From NCBI GenBank assembly GCA_045649405.1, contig JAZRPW010000046.1, forward strand, positions 1 to 43,679: a DNA stretch of 43,679 bases, read 5' to 3'. This document shows positions 31,365-38,668 of this stretch, one piece after another. The notes beneath the pieces are model-generated. The model was not told the origin of the DNA. It saw only the letters and a list, made by a program, of their open reading frames with translations, and ran no database searches. Positions within the stretch are counted from its first letter, which is position 1. Each line of letters begins with the position of its first letter. Both the position numbers and the translations under genes were made by a program. This DNA comes from RUG11462 sp045649405 (lineage in GTDB: Bacteria > Bacillota > Clostridia > Oscillospirales > Acutalibacteraceae).

Positions 31365-32882
31365 TTATTTAACTTTAACTTTTTTAGTTTTGCTCCAAGC
31401 TGAATATTTGCCGCCTTTAGCCATTGCTCGCACCTGTACTTTGTAGGTACCTTTTTTGAGTTTTTTAATTGCTTTTGTGGCGTTTTTCTTAACGTTAAAT
31501 GTTTTTGTAATCCATTTACCTTTAAGTTTATATCTTACTTGGAAGCCAGTAGCGTTTGCTACTTTTGTGTATTTAACTTTAAATTGTTTTTTACCTGAAA
31601 TCAACTTGAATTTAGGTACTTTTAATTTTACAACTTTAGCAGGTGTTGTAGGAGCTACTGTAGTAGGAGCTGCAGTTGTTGGAGCTACAGTTGTAGGAGC
31701 AATTGTTGTTGGTTCAACTACTGGTTGGGTTGTTTCAACCGGTTTTGTTGCAGGCACTATTGCTTGAGTGGTTTCAACTGGCTTGGTTGTGCTTTCAGTT
31801 GATGGTTGAGTGGTTTCAACTGGTTTTGTTGTAGGCTCGATTGTTGGTTCAAGTTTTTCAATAACTGCAGTTTCAACAACCTCTTCACAAACCTCACATT
31901 TTTTAACTTTTTCTCCTTCTTCTGTTTCGGTTGCAGGTTTTGTAATCACCCACAAGCTAGAAGGTGTATGGTCAAGTTTTGGAATAATTACATTTGCAAT
32001 TTCTTCAGTCGCATATTCATCATTGTAAAATTTGCCACAACTACAAGCGTAATGCTCAATGTTGCCTTCTGTTTTGCAAGTAGCAGCAGTTGCTTCTACT
32101 AAAACAGGAGCGCAACCAAGTTCATCAAAAGTATATTCAACAGTTGCAAAGCTTGGTGCTGCCCAAGTATACACGCCTTTAAAACGGTTTACTATCATAG
32201 AAGCATTACCATCAAAATCACAAGTATAACTTCTTAAATCAAAAATTACTTTATAAACGTGTTGGCATTTAAACACAGCATCTTCTGTTCCTGAAACTAA
32301 GAATTTTCCTTCTGTTTCATCATACCAAGAAACACCATTTTTAACAGGGCTTTTGTTGCCTTCTATTACATATCTGTTATCGTGTTTTGGTTCAAAGTCA
32401 GGGGTTGCACCGGCAACCGGCTCGTCAATGTAAATACAAGCATCTTGAATTGTGCCACAATTTTCAAAATAATTTTGAGCAAACAATCCATTTGAATCCT
32501 CATAAATATACCAGCCAAGACCTGAGTCATCCATCATAAATTTTGCGCCTTCAACAAATTCTACTTGATTGCTTGTTGGTTCAAAATAAATTCTCACTCT
32601 GTAAGTATGACCTACTACAAACGAGTCATTATATTCCATATCAACGCTTGTGTCTTCATCGGTCCAAATAATCATATCATTGCCGGCAAAATTTAACACA
32701 TCGTAATCATCACACAATGGAGTAATTTCATAGTCTGGGCGTTCGTTAGGCACTGGCAAATCAAGTCCTGAAAACTCGATTACGGCATACTCTCTTGCGT
32801 TTGCAGGAACTGCTACAACCATTAAAGATGCCACCATTAAAAAACATAATACAATTGAGAATAATTTTTTAGTTAATTTCAT
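31365..32882 (-). CDS. Exported protein with Cys-pair segment, Thr/Pro linker and basic C-terminal Fn3-like domain
   Basis: 505 aa. Signal peptide 1-28 (ends VPANA). Residues about 30-250 are an acidic beta-rich region of unknown fold, with related DNRYVIEGNKSPVKNGVSWY and CQHVYKVIFDLRSYTCDFDG segments. About 265-345 is a Cys-pair segment (CKTEGNIEHYACSCGKFYND, KKCEVCEEVVE). About 350-410 is a linker of repeated TTKPVETTQP. The last 90 residues are a strongly basic Fn3-like domain (SGKKQFKVKYTKVANATGFQ, KKLKKGTYKVQVRAMAKGGK) ending KVKVK, closely similar to the end of the large MBG protein at 40652. There is no sortase motif; the basic domain may bind anionic wall polymers (inference). Confidence 0.87.
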   Translation of the reverse strand: MKLTKKLFSIVLCFLMVASLMVVAVPANAREYAVIEFSGLDLPVPNERPDYEITPLCDDYDVLNFAGNDMIIWTDEDTSVDMEYNDSFVVGHTYRVRIYFEPTSNQVEFVEGAKFMMDDSGLGWYIYEDSNGLFAQNYFENCGTIQDACIYIDEPVAGATPDFEPKHDNRYVIEGNKSPVKNGVSWYDETEGKFLVSGTEDAVFKCQHVYKVIFDLRSYTCDFDGNASMIVNRFKGVYTWAAPSFATVEYTFDELGCAPVLVEATAATCKTEGNIEHYACSCGKFYNDEYATEEIANVIIPKLDHTPSSLWVITKPATETEEGEKVKKCEVCEEVVETAVIEKLEPTIEPTTKPVETTQPSTESTTKPVETTQAIVPATKPVETTQPVVEPTTIAPTTVAPTTAAPTTVAPTTPAKVVKLKVPKFKLISGKKQFKVKYTKVANATGFQVRYKLKGKWITKTFNVKKNATKAIKKLKKGTYKVQVRAMAKGGKYSAWSKTKKVKVK

Positions 32883-32900
32883 AAATATTTCTCCTTTTTA

Positions 32901-32933
32901 AAAAAAGTCCTCAGAATGCCTGGGGACTTTTTT
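32901..32933 (-). terminator. Terminator of the Cys-rich exported protein gene
   Basis: AAAAAAGTCCTCAG / CTGGGGACTTTTTT with a 5-nt loop (one G-T pair). It ends about 18 nt before the next ATG (32882), so the downstream gene's ribosome site abuts its T-run. Confidence 0.82.
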
Positions 32934-32939
32934 AATCAA

Positions 32940-33848
32940 TTATTTAACTTTACTAAATTTAACTGCTTTTTTAACTACTTTACCTGCTGTTCCTGATTTA
33001 CTAACAGCTGAAAGATAAAGATTTACTTTGCTTTTTGGTTTGCTTGATTCAAAAACATATGTAAATGAAGTTTTTTTGCTTGTTTGTCTGTTTCCGCTTT
33101 CATTTGTAGCAAACACTGCTTTTTTATCTGAAACTACATAATGGTCAGCTTTGTTAGCTTTTTTAAGTTTTACTTTAAATTTGTAAACATAAACATAATA
33201 ACTTTTTGCAGGAATCCAGTTCCAGTTTTGATCCCAATGAGCATTGATTGTTCTTTTAACTTTTTTAGCAGAGATGCATTTAAAAGTTTTAGCGCCTGTT
33301 TTACCAGGAATGATTTTTACAAATCCACAAACTGTACATTTGTTGTTTTTATAAGTATGTTCGCTTGATGGTGATGATGCGCCAACTGTTTGTTTATAAG
33401 TTTTACAAACAGTACAGAAGGTTTCTGCTTCGTGATATTTATCATCATCTGACTTGTAAACTGTTTTATAAACACAATCGCCATATTGAATGTCGCCACA
33501 AACTTTACACATTATTCTGTGTCTGTCGCCACTGTCTTTTGTGTATTCAGGTTTACATGCTTCGCCGGTTGTATCATAAACATAATCATAACAAATTTTG
33601 CATTGATACTTTTTATAATGCTTATTGTCTTTTGTTTCATAGTCACCGGTAAAACTTACCTCGCCATCATGCGGACATTTAGCGCCACAATAATAACAAG
33701 TATCGCTATAATCAAATCTATGTTTGCCAGTGCTTTTTACTTGCGGACAATTTTCAGGTGTGTACGCCGCTAATACTAATGGTGAAACAGAGAAAACTGT
33801 TATGAAAACGAGCGACAATGCCAATGTAATTTTTAATACTTTTTTCAT
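32940..33848 (-). CDS. Exported Cys-pair-rich protein
   Basis: 302 aa from ATG 33848 behind GGAGGT; the ORF could extend to 33863 but without a ribosome site. Signal peptide 1-27. Residues about 30-175 contain at least five Cys pairs in a recurring H...CxxC pattern (CYYCGAKC, CKICYDY, CKVCGDI, CTVCKTY, CTVCGFV), reminiscent of zinc-ribbon-like repeats found in clostridial surface proteins. Residues about 190-302 are a Lys-rich beta domain (SYYVYVYKFKVKLKKANKAD, NLYLSAVSKSGTAGKVVKKA) ending KFSKVK. The function is unknown. It is divergent from a membrane LuxR-type regulator, which may control it. Confidence 0.82.
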   Translation of the reverse strand: MKKVLKITLALSLVFITVFSVSPLVLAAYTPENCPQVKSTGKHRFDYSDTCYYCGAKCPHDGEVSFTGDYETKDNKHYKKYQCKICYDYVYDTTGEACKPEYTKDSGDRHRIMCKVCGDIQYGDCVYKTVYKSDDDKYHEAETFCTVCKTYKQTVGASSPSSEHTYKNNKCTVCGFVKIIPGKTGAKTFKCISAKKVKRTINAHWDQNWNWIPAKSYYVYVYKFKVKLKKANKADHYVVSDKKAVFATNESGNRQTSKKTSFTYVFESSKPKSKVNLYLSAVSKSGTAGKVVKKAVKFSKVK

Positions 33849-33896
33849 AAGTATTACCTCCAAGGAAATTATTAAAGATTGTTAATCTTCGCCTAT

Positions 33897-33925
33897 ATTA
33901 TAAACATATTATTTTTCTTTGTCGC
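33897..33925 (-). promoter_or_regulatory. Promoter of the Cys-pair-rich exported protein gene
   Basis: Minus strand -35 GCGACA (33920-33925), 17 bp, -10 TATAAT (33897-33902). An inverted repeat AAGATT-GTT-AATCTT lies just downstream in the leader (about 33874-33888). Confidence 0.55.
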
Positions 33926-33935
33926 CACCCAAAAA

Positions 33936-33984
33936 GTGTGGGATTTTATAAAAATTTTGAAAAAAGTGTGGGAAATGGTGTGGG
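33936..33984 (+). repeat. Three GTGTGGG direct repeats between divergent genes
   Basis: GTGTGGG at 33936-33942, 33966-33972 and 33978-33984; the first two share the longer core AAAAAGTGTGGGA. They end 8 bp before the -35 of the LuxR-type gene and begin 10 bp beyond the -35 of the divergent gene, the usual place for an activator. Confidence 0.6.
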
Positions 33985-33992
33985 CATTAATC

Positions 33993-34021
33993 TTGACTAG
34001 TTAAATTTGGTGTGATATAAT
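33993..34021 (+). promoter_or_regulatory. Promoter of the membrane LuxR-type regulator gene
   Basis: -35 TTGACT (33993-33998), 17 bp, -10 TATAAT (34016-34021). The ATG is at 34051 after AGGGAGA. Confidence 0.8.
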
Positions 34022-34050
34022 GGCATTAACGATTTTTTAGGGAGAATTTT

Positions 34051-34992
34051 ATGAACAAAGAAATTAGCTTTTGCGTGATTTATGGTATTATTGCCGCGCT
34101 TTCAGCAATTCCACTTATTTGGCATTGTTTTTCTAAAAAACGAGAGTTTTGGTTTGTTGTTTTGCTTTCGGCAGTTTTTGTTGTAAACGTGGGTTATTTT
34201 ACTCTTTCAATTTCAACAACCCTTGGCGAAGCGCTTTTGGCAAACAGAATTTCTTATTTGGGTTCAGTATTTTTGCCGTTTTCAATTTTTATGATTTTGT
34301 TGCGTGTTGCAAAAATCAATTACAACAAATGGTTGCCTTGTGTGTTAATTGCAATAAGCGTTGTTGTGTTTTTCATTGCGGCAAGCCCTGGGTATTCAAC
34401 CATTTATTATAAAGAAGTAACACTTGGCGAAATTAACGGCGCAACTGTTTTAGAAAAAGTTTATGGTCCGTTGCATATCATTTATTTAATCTTTTTGCTT
34501 GGCTATTTTATTACTCTTGTTGCAACAACAATTTATGCGTTTATTAAAAAGGCAGTTGTTGACCCTGCGTCTTCAATCTTTTTAGTATTAGCAACATTTG
34601 TTAACATTGCAGTGTGGTTTTTCGAACAAATTGCAAGGTTTGATTTTGAGTTTTTGTCAATTTCTTATGTTATTACTGAATTGTTTTTGTTGGCGCTTAC
34701 ATTTGCGCTTGAACAAAATCAAACTCAAAACAAAACAGAAGTTCAAAACATTATTGTAAAAGATTCTGAAATTACAAATGAGCAAATTGAGTTTTTTGTT
34801 GCTGGCATTAAAACATTAACACCAACAGAAAAAGCAATTTTTGAAGCACATCTTAACAGAATTACCACGAAAGAAATTATGTCTTCTTTTAACATTACAG
34901 AAAACACATTGAAATTCCACAACAAAAATATTTATGGAAAACTTGGTGTTTCTTCAAAAAAACAACTTTTAGAAATTAATAAATACATATAA
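34051..34992 (+). CDS. Membrane-bound one-component regulator: 7TM sensor fused to LuxR-type HTH
   Basis: 313 aa. Residues 1-225 contain about seven hydrophobic segments (e.g. FCVIYGIIAALSAIPLIWHC, FWFVVLLSAVFVVNVGYFTL, WLPCVLIAISVVVFFIA, IIYLIFLLGYFITLVATTIY), resembling the N-terminal 7TM module of some histidine kinases. There is no kinase domain; instead, after a polar linker (228-250), residues 256-313 are a LuxR/GerE helix-turn-helix (LTPTEKAIFEAHLNRITTKE, ENTLKFHNKNIYGKLGVSSK). It would sense a signal at the membrane and bind DNA directly. The three GTGTGGG sites upstream are candidate targets and the divergent exported-protein gene a candidate client (inference). Confidence 0.87.
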   Translation: MNKEISFCVIYGIIAALSAIPLIWHCFSKKREFWFVVLLSAVFVVNVGYFTLSISTTLGEALLANRISYLGSVFLPFSIFMILLRVAKINYNKWLPCVLIAISVVVFFIAASPGYSTIYYKEVTLGEINGATVLEKVYGPLHIIYLIFLLGYFITLVATTIYAFIKKAVVDPASSIFLVLATFVNIAVWFFEQIARFDFEFLSISYVITELFLLALTFALEQNQTQNKTEVQNIIVKDSEITNEQIEFFVAGIKTLTPTEKAIFEAHLNRITTKEIMSSFNITENTLKFHNKNIYGKLGVSSKKQLLEINKYI

Positions 34993-35021
34993 AAAAACGC
35001 ACCCAAACGGGTGCGTTTTTT
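34992..35021. terminator. Bidirectional terminator between the LuxR-type and antiporter genes
   Basis: AAAAAACGCACCC, loop AAAC, GGGTGCGTTTTTT; a 13-bp stem shared by two convergent genes. Confidence 0.92.
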
Positions 35022-35030
35022 GTTTTAGAT

Positions 35031-36365
35031 TTAAGCTGCCGGTTCGTTCTTTTGTCTTCTTGAAAGACCTTCTGGTTTTGCAGTAATATCGCCTGCTTTT
35101 GTAAGCGCCCATTTTGTCATTACTGGGCCGACAATTTCATAAACAAGCACCGCAAACAAAATTATAAAACGAACAACACTTGCAATGTTAACACCAATTA
35201 AGTTGTCTGCTGCAACGGTGCTAACCATTCCCAAAGCAACACCGGCTTGTGGGAACAATGTTATGCCGAGATATTTTACAATGTTATCATCACACTTTGT
35301 AAATTTTGCAGAAATGTAAGCACCGTAATACTTACCAATGCAACGAGAAATAATGTAAACCACACCAACAAGAACAAAAATTGGTTGTTTGAAAACTCGC
35401 AAGTCTAACTCTGCGCCACTGATTACAAAGAACAAAATTAAAAGTGGTTTGGTCCAACTGTCTGCTCTGTGCATCATTTCATCTGAACATTCACAGACAT
35501 TGCAGAAAATTGTGCCACACATCATACAGGTCAAAAGTGATGAGAAACCAATGTGAATTTCACCGATGTGAAGGTTGTGAAGTTCTGTGATTGCAACGGT
35601 TATTAACACAAAGACAATGACAAGTGTCAAACGGTTTGAGTTTGAGTGGAAAAGTTTTTCAAGCTCTGACAAAACAAGACCCAAAATTGCACCGATTACA
35701 AGTGAAGCCACAATTTCAATTAACGGCTCAAGAACAATTGAAGTTAATGACACTGCGCCACCATCAATTGCTTTTGCAACGCCAAACATAACTGCAAACA
35801 CAATTAAACCAACTGCGTCATCAAGCGCAACGATTGGCAAAAGAAGTTTTGTGAGTTTACCTTTTGCTTTGTACTGGCGAACAACCATTAATGTTGCCGC
35901 AGGCGCTGTTGCAGTTGCAATTGCTGACAAAATGAGTGCCGCAGGAATTGGCAACCAGTCATAACCTGTCAAATTCAAAAGCAAATAATGCAAACCGATT
36001 AAAACAATGGCGCAAACAATTGTTGTTACAATTGCTTGAAAAATACCAATTACTGTTGCTTGTTTACCTGTTTTTTTAAGCTCTGACATTTTAAATTCGC
36101 TACCAATTGAAAAGGCGATAAAGCCAAGAGCAACATCAGACAAAATGCCAAGCGAATGAATGTCTGCAAAATCTGCGCTGCCAAAACCGAGATGGTAACC
36201 ACCCGGCAAAGTGAGTCTGCCAAGGCAGAAACAACCAACCAAAATACCTGAAATTAAGTAACCGGTAACGGCAGGTAATTTTAAAATTTTGCACACACGG
36301 GACATTAAAAGTCCAACCAAAACGCAAACCGACATACTAAGCAAAATTTGAACTGTACTTTCCAT
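35031..36365 (-). CDS. CPA2-family cation:proton antiporter (Kef-like)
   Basis: 444 aa, about 12-13 membrane helices and no C-terminal TrkA-N domain, so only the transport part of Kef-type systems. Family marks: VTGYLISGILVGCF in the third helix, LGFIAFSIGSEFK, ALILSAIATATAPAATLMVV and IVALDDAVGLIVFAVMFG (the conserved DD pair in the ion-binding helix), and LFPQAGVALGM. It exchanges K+ or Na+ for H+ across the cytoplasmic membrane; the ion is not readable from sequence. The mRNA leader carries an 11-bp hairpin between promoter and ribosome site. Confidence 0.92.
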   Translation of the reverse strand: MESTVQILLSMSVCVLVGLLMSRVCKILKLPAVTGYLISGILVGCFCLGRLTLPGGYHLGFGSADFADIHSLGILSDVALGFIAFSIGSEFKMSELKKTGKQATVIGIFQAIVTTIVCAIVLIGLHYLLLNLTGYDWLPIPAALILSAIATATAPAATLMVVRQYKAKGKLTKLLLPIVALDDAVGLIVFAVMFGVAKAIDGGAVSLTSIVLEPLIEIVASLVIGAILGLVLSELEKLFHSNSNRLTLVIVFVLITVAITELHNLHIGEIHIGFSSLLTCMMCGTIFCNVCECSDEMMHRADSWTKPLLILFFVISGAELDLRVFKQPIFVLVGVVYIISRCIGKYYGAYISAKFTKCDDNIVKYLGITLFPQAGVALGMVSTVAADNLIGVNIASVVRFIILFAVLVYEIVGPVMTKWALTKAGDITAKPEGLSRRQKNEPAA

Positions 36366-36394
36366 AAAAATCTCCTTAAAAAATGCGTGAAAAC

Positions 36395-36420
36395 GGCTTG
36401 AAACCGATTGGTTTCAAGCC
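36395..36420 (-). promoter_or_regulatory. Hairpin in the 5' leader of the antiporter gene
   Basis: Perfect 11-bp arms GGCTTGAAACC (36395-36405) and GGTTTCAAGCC (36410-36420), loop of four. It lies between the antiporter promoter (36441-36469) and its ATG. On the minus strand only GTTTTCACGC follows, so it is not a standard terminator; on the plus strand ATTTTTT follows. It could be a terminator for the ABC operon upstream or a leader element. Confidence 0.6.
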
Positions 36421-36440
36421 ATTTTTTATTCGATGTTGAA

Positions 36441-36469
36441 ATTATAGCATATTAAATTTGAAAATGCAA
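36441..36469 (-). promoter_or_regulatory. Promoter of the antiporter gene
   Basis: Minus strand -35 TTGCAT (36464-36469), 17 bp, -10 TATAAT (36441-36446), giving a leader of about 70 nt. Confidence 0.65.
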
Positions 36470-36499
36470 TAAATTAAACAATATTTTTATCGACAAAAT

Positions 36500-37231
36500 T
36501 CAAGATTTTTTCATATTGCGCAAGAACATTAAAACGGCAAGTGCGAGTAGCACAACGGCGTAGCCAACCACCCAAAAAATGTGCTCAAACATTTTATCAA
36601 AGTTGCCTAAAAGCACTGCTTTTTCAAGTTCGACTGCGTGAACAAACGGAAGGGCATAAGCTATTTTTTTAAACGCTCCACCAACTAGCTCTAAATCAAA
36701 CCAAATGCCAGAAAGCCAAGCCGAAAGGTTTGTGAGCAATGCGCCACAAATTCCGCCAACCTGTTTATCATTAAGTGTACTGCCACAAAGAAGTCCAATT
36801 GCAATGTAAAGAATTGAAATTGGAATTATAAAGACAATTGCCAATAACATATTAACCGAGAAATTGAGCCCGAGAACTAGCCCTGCAATGTAGCAAATTA
36901 CACTTTGCGCAAGCGAAATTGGAATGATTGGCAGGGTGTAGCCAAGAATAAAATCAAGAGGTGTAAGTGGTGTTGTGTACAAACGCTCAAGAAGTGCGCT
37001 TGCTCTGTCTTTTGAAATGAGAGTTGCCGAAAAAAGCGACATAAACGCAAGCCCAAACACCGCAACGCCAGGGGTTAAACGCTCAATTTCAAAAAGTGCG
37101 ACCGGAATGTTTTGTTGAATTGCCGTTAGCAACAAAATTAACACAAGCGGAAAACCAAGACCGAAAAAGACGGTCAACGGGTCTCGCAAAATTTCTTTAA
37201 AAGTTCTTTTTGCAAAGGTTAACATTCTCAT
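36500..37231 (-). CDS. ABC-2 type exporter permease
   Basis: 243 aa with six hydrophobic segments. The N-terminus MLTFAKRTFKEILRDPLTVF is the typical amphipathic start of ABC-2 permeases, and the mid region LISKDRASALLERLYTTPLT (the conserved E-R-L-x-x-T-P-L loop), LSGIWFDLELVGG and FVHAVELEKAVLLGN also fit. It forms a membrane channel with the ATPase encoded upstream (4-nt overlap at 37228-37231). The exported substrate is unknown; control by a TetR-type regulator suggests a drug, lipid or toxic metabolite. Confidence 0.9.
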   Translation of the reverse strand: MRMLTFAKRTFKEILRDPLTVFFGLGFPLVLILLLTAIQQNIPVALFEIERLTPGVAVFGLAFMSLFSATLISKDRASALLERLYTTPLTPLDFILGYTLPIIPISLAQSVICYIAGLVLGLNFSVNMLLAIVFIIPISILYIAIGLLCGSTLNDKQVGGICGALLTNLSAWLSGIWFDLELVGGAFKKIAYALPFVHAVELEKAVLLGNFDKMFEHIFWVVGYAVVLLALAVLMFLRNMKKS

Positions 37232-37956
37232 TTTTGTGCCCCCTTTACAATTTTTACAAACGCCTTTTCAATTGAGTCGGTGCTGGTTTGTTTTTTAATG
37301 TTTTCGGCGGTGTCAACAACAATTAATTTGCCATTTTTCATAATGCCGATTCTGTCAGAAAGCGCCTCTGCCTCTTCCATATAATGTGTTGTGAGAATTA
37401 TTGTGACTTTGCCTTTGAGCGCAGAAATTATTTCCCACAAATCTGCACGGGCAAGCACATCAAGACCGAGTGTTGGCTCATCTAAAAATAAAATTTGTGG
37501 TTCTGAAATCAACGCCATTGCGATTGACAATCTTCTTTGCCAGCCACCCGAAAGTTTGCCTGCTTTTTTGTTTGAAATTTCACCAAGGTCTAACAACGTT
37601 GTTAATTCTTCAATTTTTTCTTTTTGTTTGGCTTTTGAAAAGCCATAAACTCCACACATAAGTTCTAAATTTTCAACAGCCGAAAGGTTTGGCGCAACTG
37701 CCGTTTCTTGTGGCGAAACTGCAATGAATTTTTTAACTTCACCAGCTTGCGAAACTACGCTTTTGCCGTTTAAAAATGCATCTCCACTTGAAGGGGTGCT
37801 TAAACAACAAAGCATTTTGATTGTGGTTGTTTTGCCAGCGCCGTTTACACCCAAAAGCGAAAACAATTCGCCTTTTTCGACTGTTAAATCAAGGTTGTCA
37901 ACGGCAACTAAATCTTTGTATTTTTTGGTTAACTTTTCAGTTTTGATTGCGTACAT
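37228..37956 (-). CDS. ABC transporter ATPase (export type)
   Basis: 242 aa from ATG 37956, with GGAG 7 nt upstream; a start at 37974 would overlap the tetR-type gene. Walker A GVNGAGKTT (36-44), Q-loop VSPQETAVAPNLSAVENL, signature LSGGWQRRL, Walker B ILFLDEPTLGLD, H-loop TTHYMEEAEAL. This is the DRA/multidrug and Nod-type exporter ATPase class. It is the second gene of a tetR-ATPase-permease operon, 4 nt after the regulator's stop. Confidence 0.94.
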   Translation of the reverse strand: MYAIKTEKLTKKYKDLVAVDNLDLTVEKGELFSLLGVNGAGKTTTIKMLCCLSTPSSGDAFLNGKSVVSQAGEVKKFIAVSPQETAVAPNLSAVENLELMCGVYGFSKAKQKEKIEELTTLLDLGEISNKKAGKLSGGWQRRLSIAMALISEPQILFLDEPTLGLDVLARADLWEIISALKGKVTIILTTHYMEEAEALSDRIGIMKNGKLIVVDTAENIKKQTSTDSIEKAFVKIVKGAQK

Positions 37957-37960
37957 AAAA

Positions 37961-38521
37961 CTACTCCATTCCATAATGTTTGCGCAAACCTTGATATGCG
38001 TCGGTCAGCATTTGGCTTACAAGTTCCCACTCTGGTTTTGCAAAACCCGTTGCAAGCATTGTTGCAATTCCGTGAACAAACGCCCACATTTCAAGATGAA
38101 ACAACTTTGCTTTTTCGGTGTCAAGCCCTGTGTTGTCTTTAACAATTGACTCCATTTGGTCGCCGATTTCTGTTGGGTGTGGCGCAGTTTCGTTTGTTCT
38201 GTCTCGCATGTAAAGAAGTTTGAAAAGTTCTTTTTCTTCACTTGCAAAACGAATATAAGCTATTCCGCTTGCTTTGTAATTTGGAAACTTTCCGCTTGCA
38301 ATTTCACGAGCAATATATTCTGCGCAGATTTCATCTGCCGCTTTTACAACTGCAAGGCGAAGTTCTTGCATTGATGAAAAATTTGAAAAAAGTGGTTGGG
38401 TTGAGCAGTTAAGCTCACTCGCAATTGTGCGAGCGTTAATGCCCGAATGTCCACTTTTTCTGACAATTTCAACTGCGCAGTTAATAATATCTTGTTTTGT
38501 TACCTTTACTTTTGGTGGCAT
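37961..38521 (-). CDS. TetR/AcrR-family repressor
   Basis: 186 aa from ATG 38521 behind AAGGAG at 8 nt; an upstream GTG (38530) overlaps the ribosome site. The N-terminal helix-turn-helix reads KQDIINCAVEIVRKSGHSGI, NARTIASELNCSTQPLFSNF. The C-terminal half (LLYMRDRTNETAPHPTEIGD, FHLEMWAFVHGIATMLATGF) fits the TetR ligand domain with the WxFvHGia signature. It heads the ABC exporter operon and is preceded by two palindromes around the promoter, so it probably represses its own operon until the exported compound binds. Confidence 0.9.
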   Translation of the reverse strand: MPPKVKVTKQDIINCAVEIVRKSGHSGINARTIASELNCSTQPLFSNFSSMQELRLAVVKAADEICAEYIAREIASGKFPNYKASGIAYIRFASEEKELFKLLYMRDRTNETAPHPTEIGDQMESIVKDNTGLDTEKAKLFHLEMWAFVHGIATMLATGFAKPEWELVSQMLTDAYQGLRKHYGME

Positions 38522-38539
38522 AAAGCACACTCCTTTTTC

Positions 38540-38569
38540 ATATCAGTTGATATATAACACTTGTTATAT
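38540..38569. promoter_or_regulatory. Two palindromic operator candidates for the TetR-family repressor
   Basis: ATATCA-GT-TGATAT (38540-38553) and an 18-bp perfect palindrome ATATAACAC/TTGTTATAT-type (38552-38569) abut each other. The second overlaps the -10 box; the first lies in the leader. Confidence 0.7.
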
Positions 38570-38594
38570 TATCACAACAAAATTAAAAAGTCAA
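38566..38594 (-). promoter_or_regulatory. Promoter of the tetR-ABC operon
   Basis: Minus strand -35 TTGACT (38589-38594), 17 bp, -10 TAATAT (38566-38571), overlapped by the operator palindrome. Confidence 0.7.
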
Positions 38595-38609
38595 CAACAG
38601 AATATATTA

Positions 38610-38638
38610 TTGATTAAAAAGACAAAAAATGTTATAAT
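38610..38638 (+). promoter_or_regulatory. Promoter of murQ and the sugar kinase
   Basis: -35 TTGATT (38610-38615), 17 bp, -10 TATAAT (38633-38638). The start codon follows at 38669. Confidence 0.75.
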
Positions 38639-38668
38639 GTAAGAAATTTATTAAAGGAAGGTTTTAAT

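Noticed and set aside
37957..37974. Alternative ATPase start at 37974 overlapping the TetR-family gene
   Set aside because: ATG 37956 has GGAG at proper spacing; the upstream one does not.
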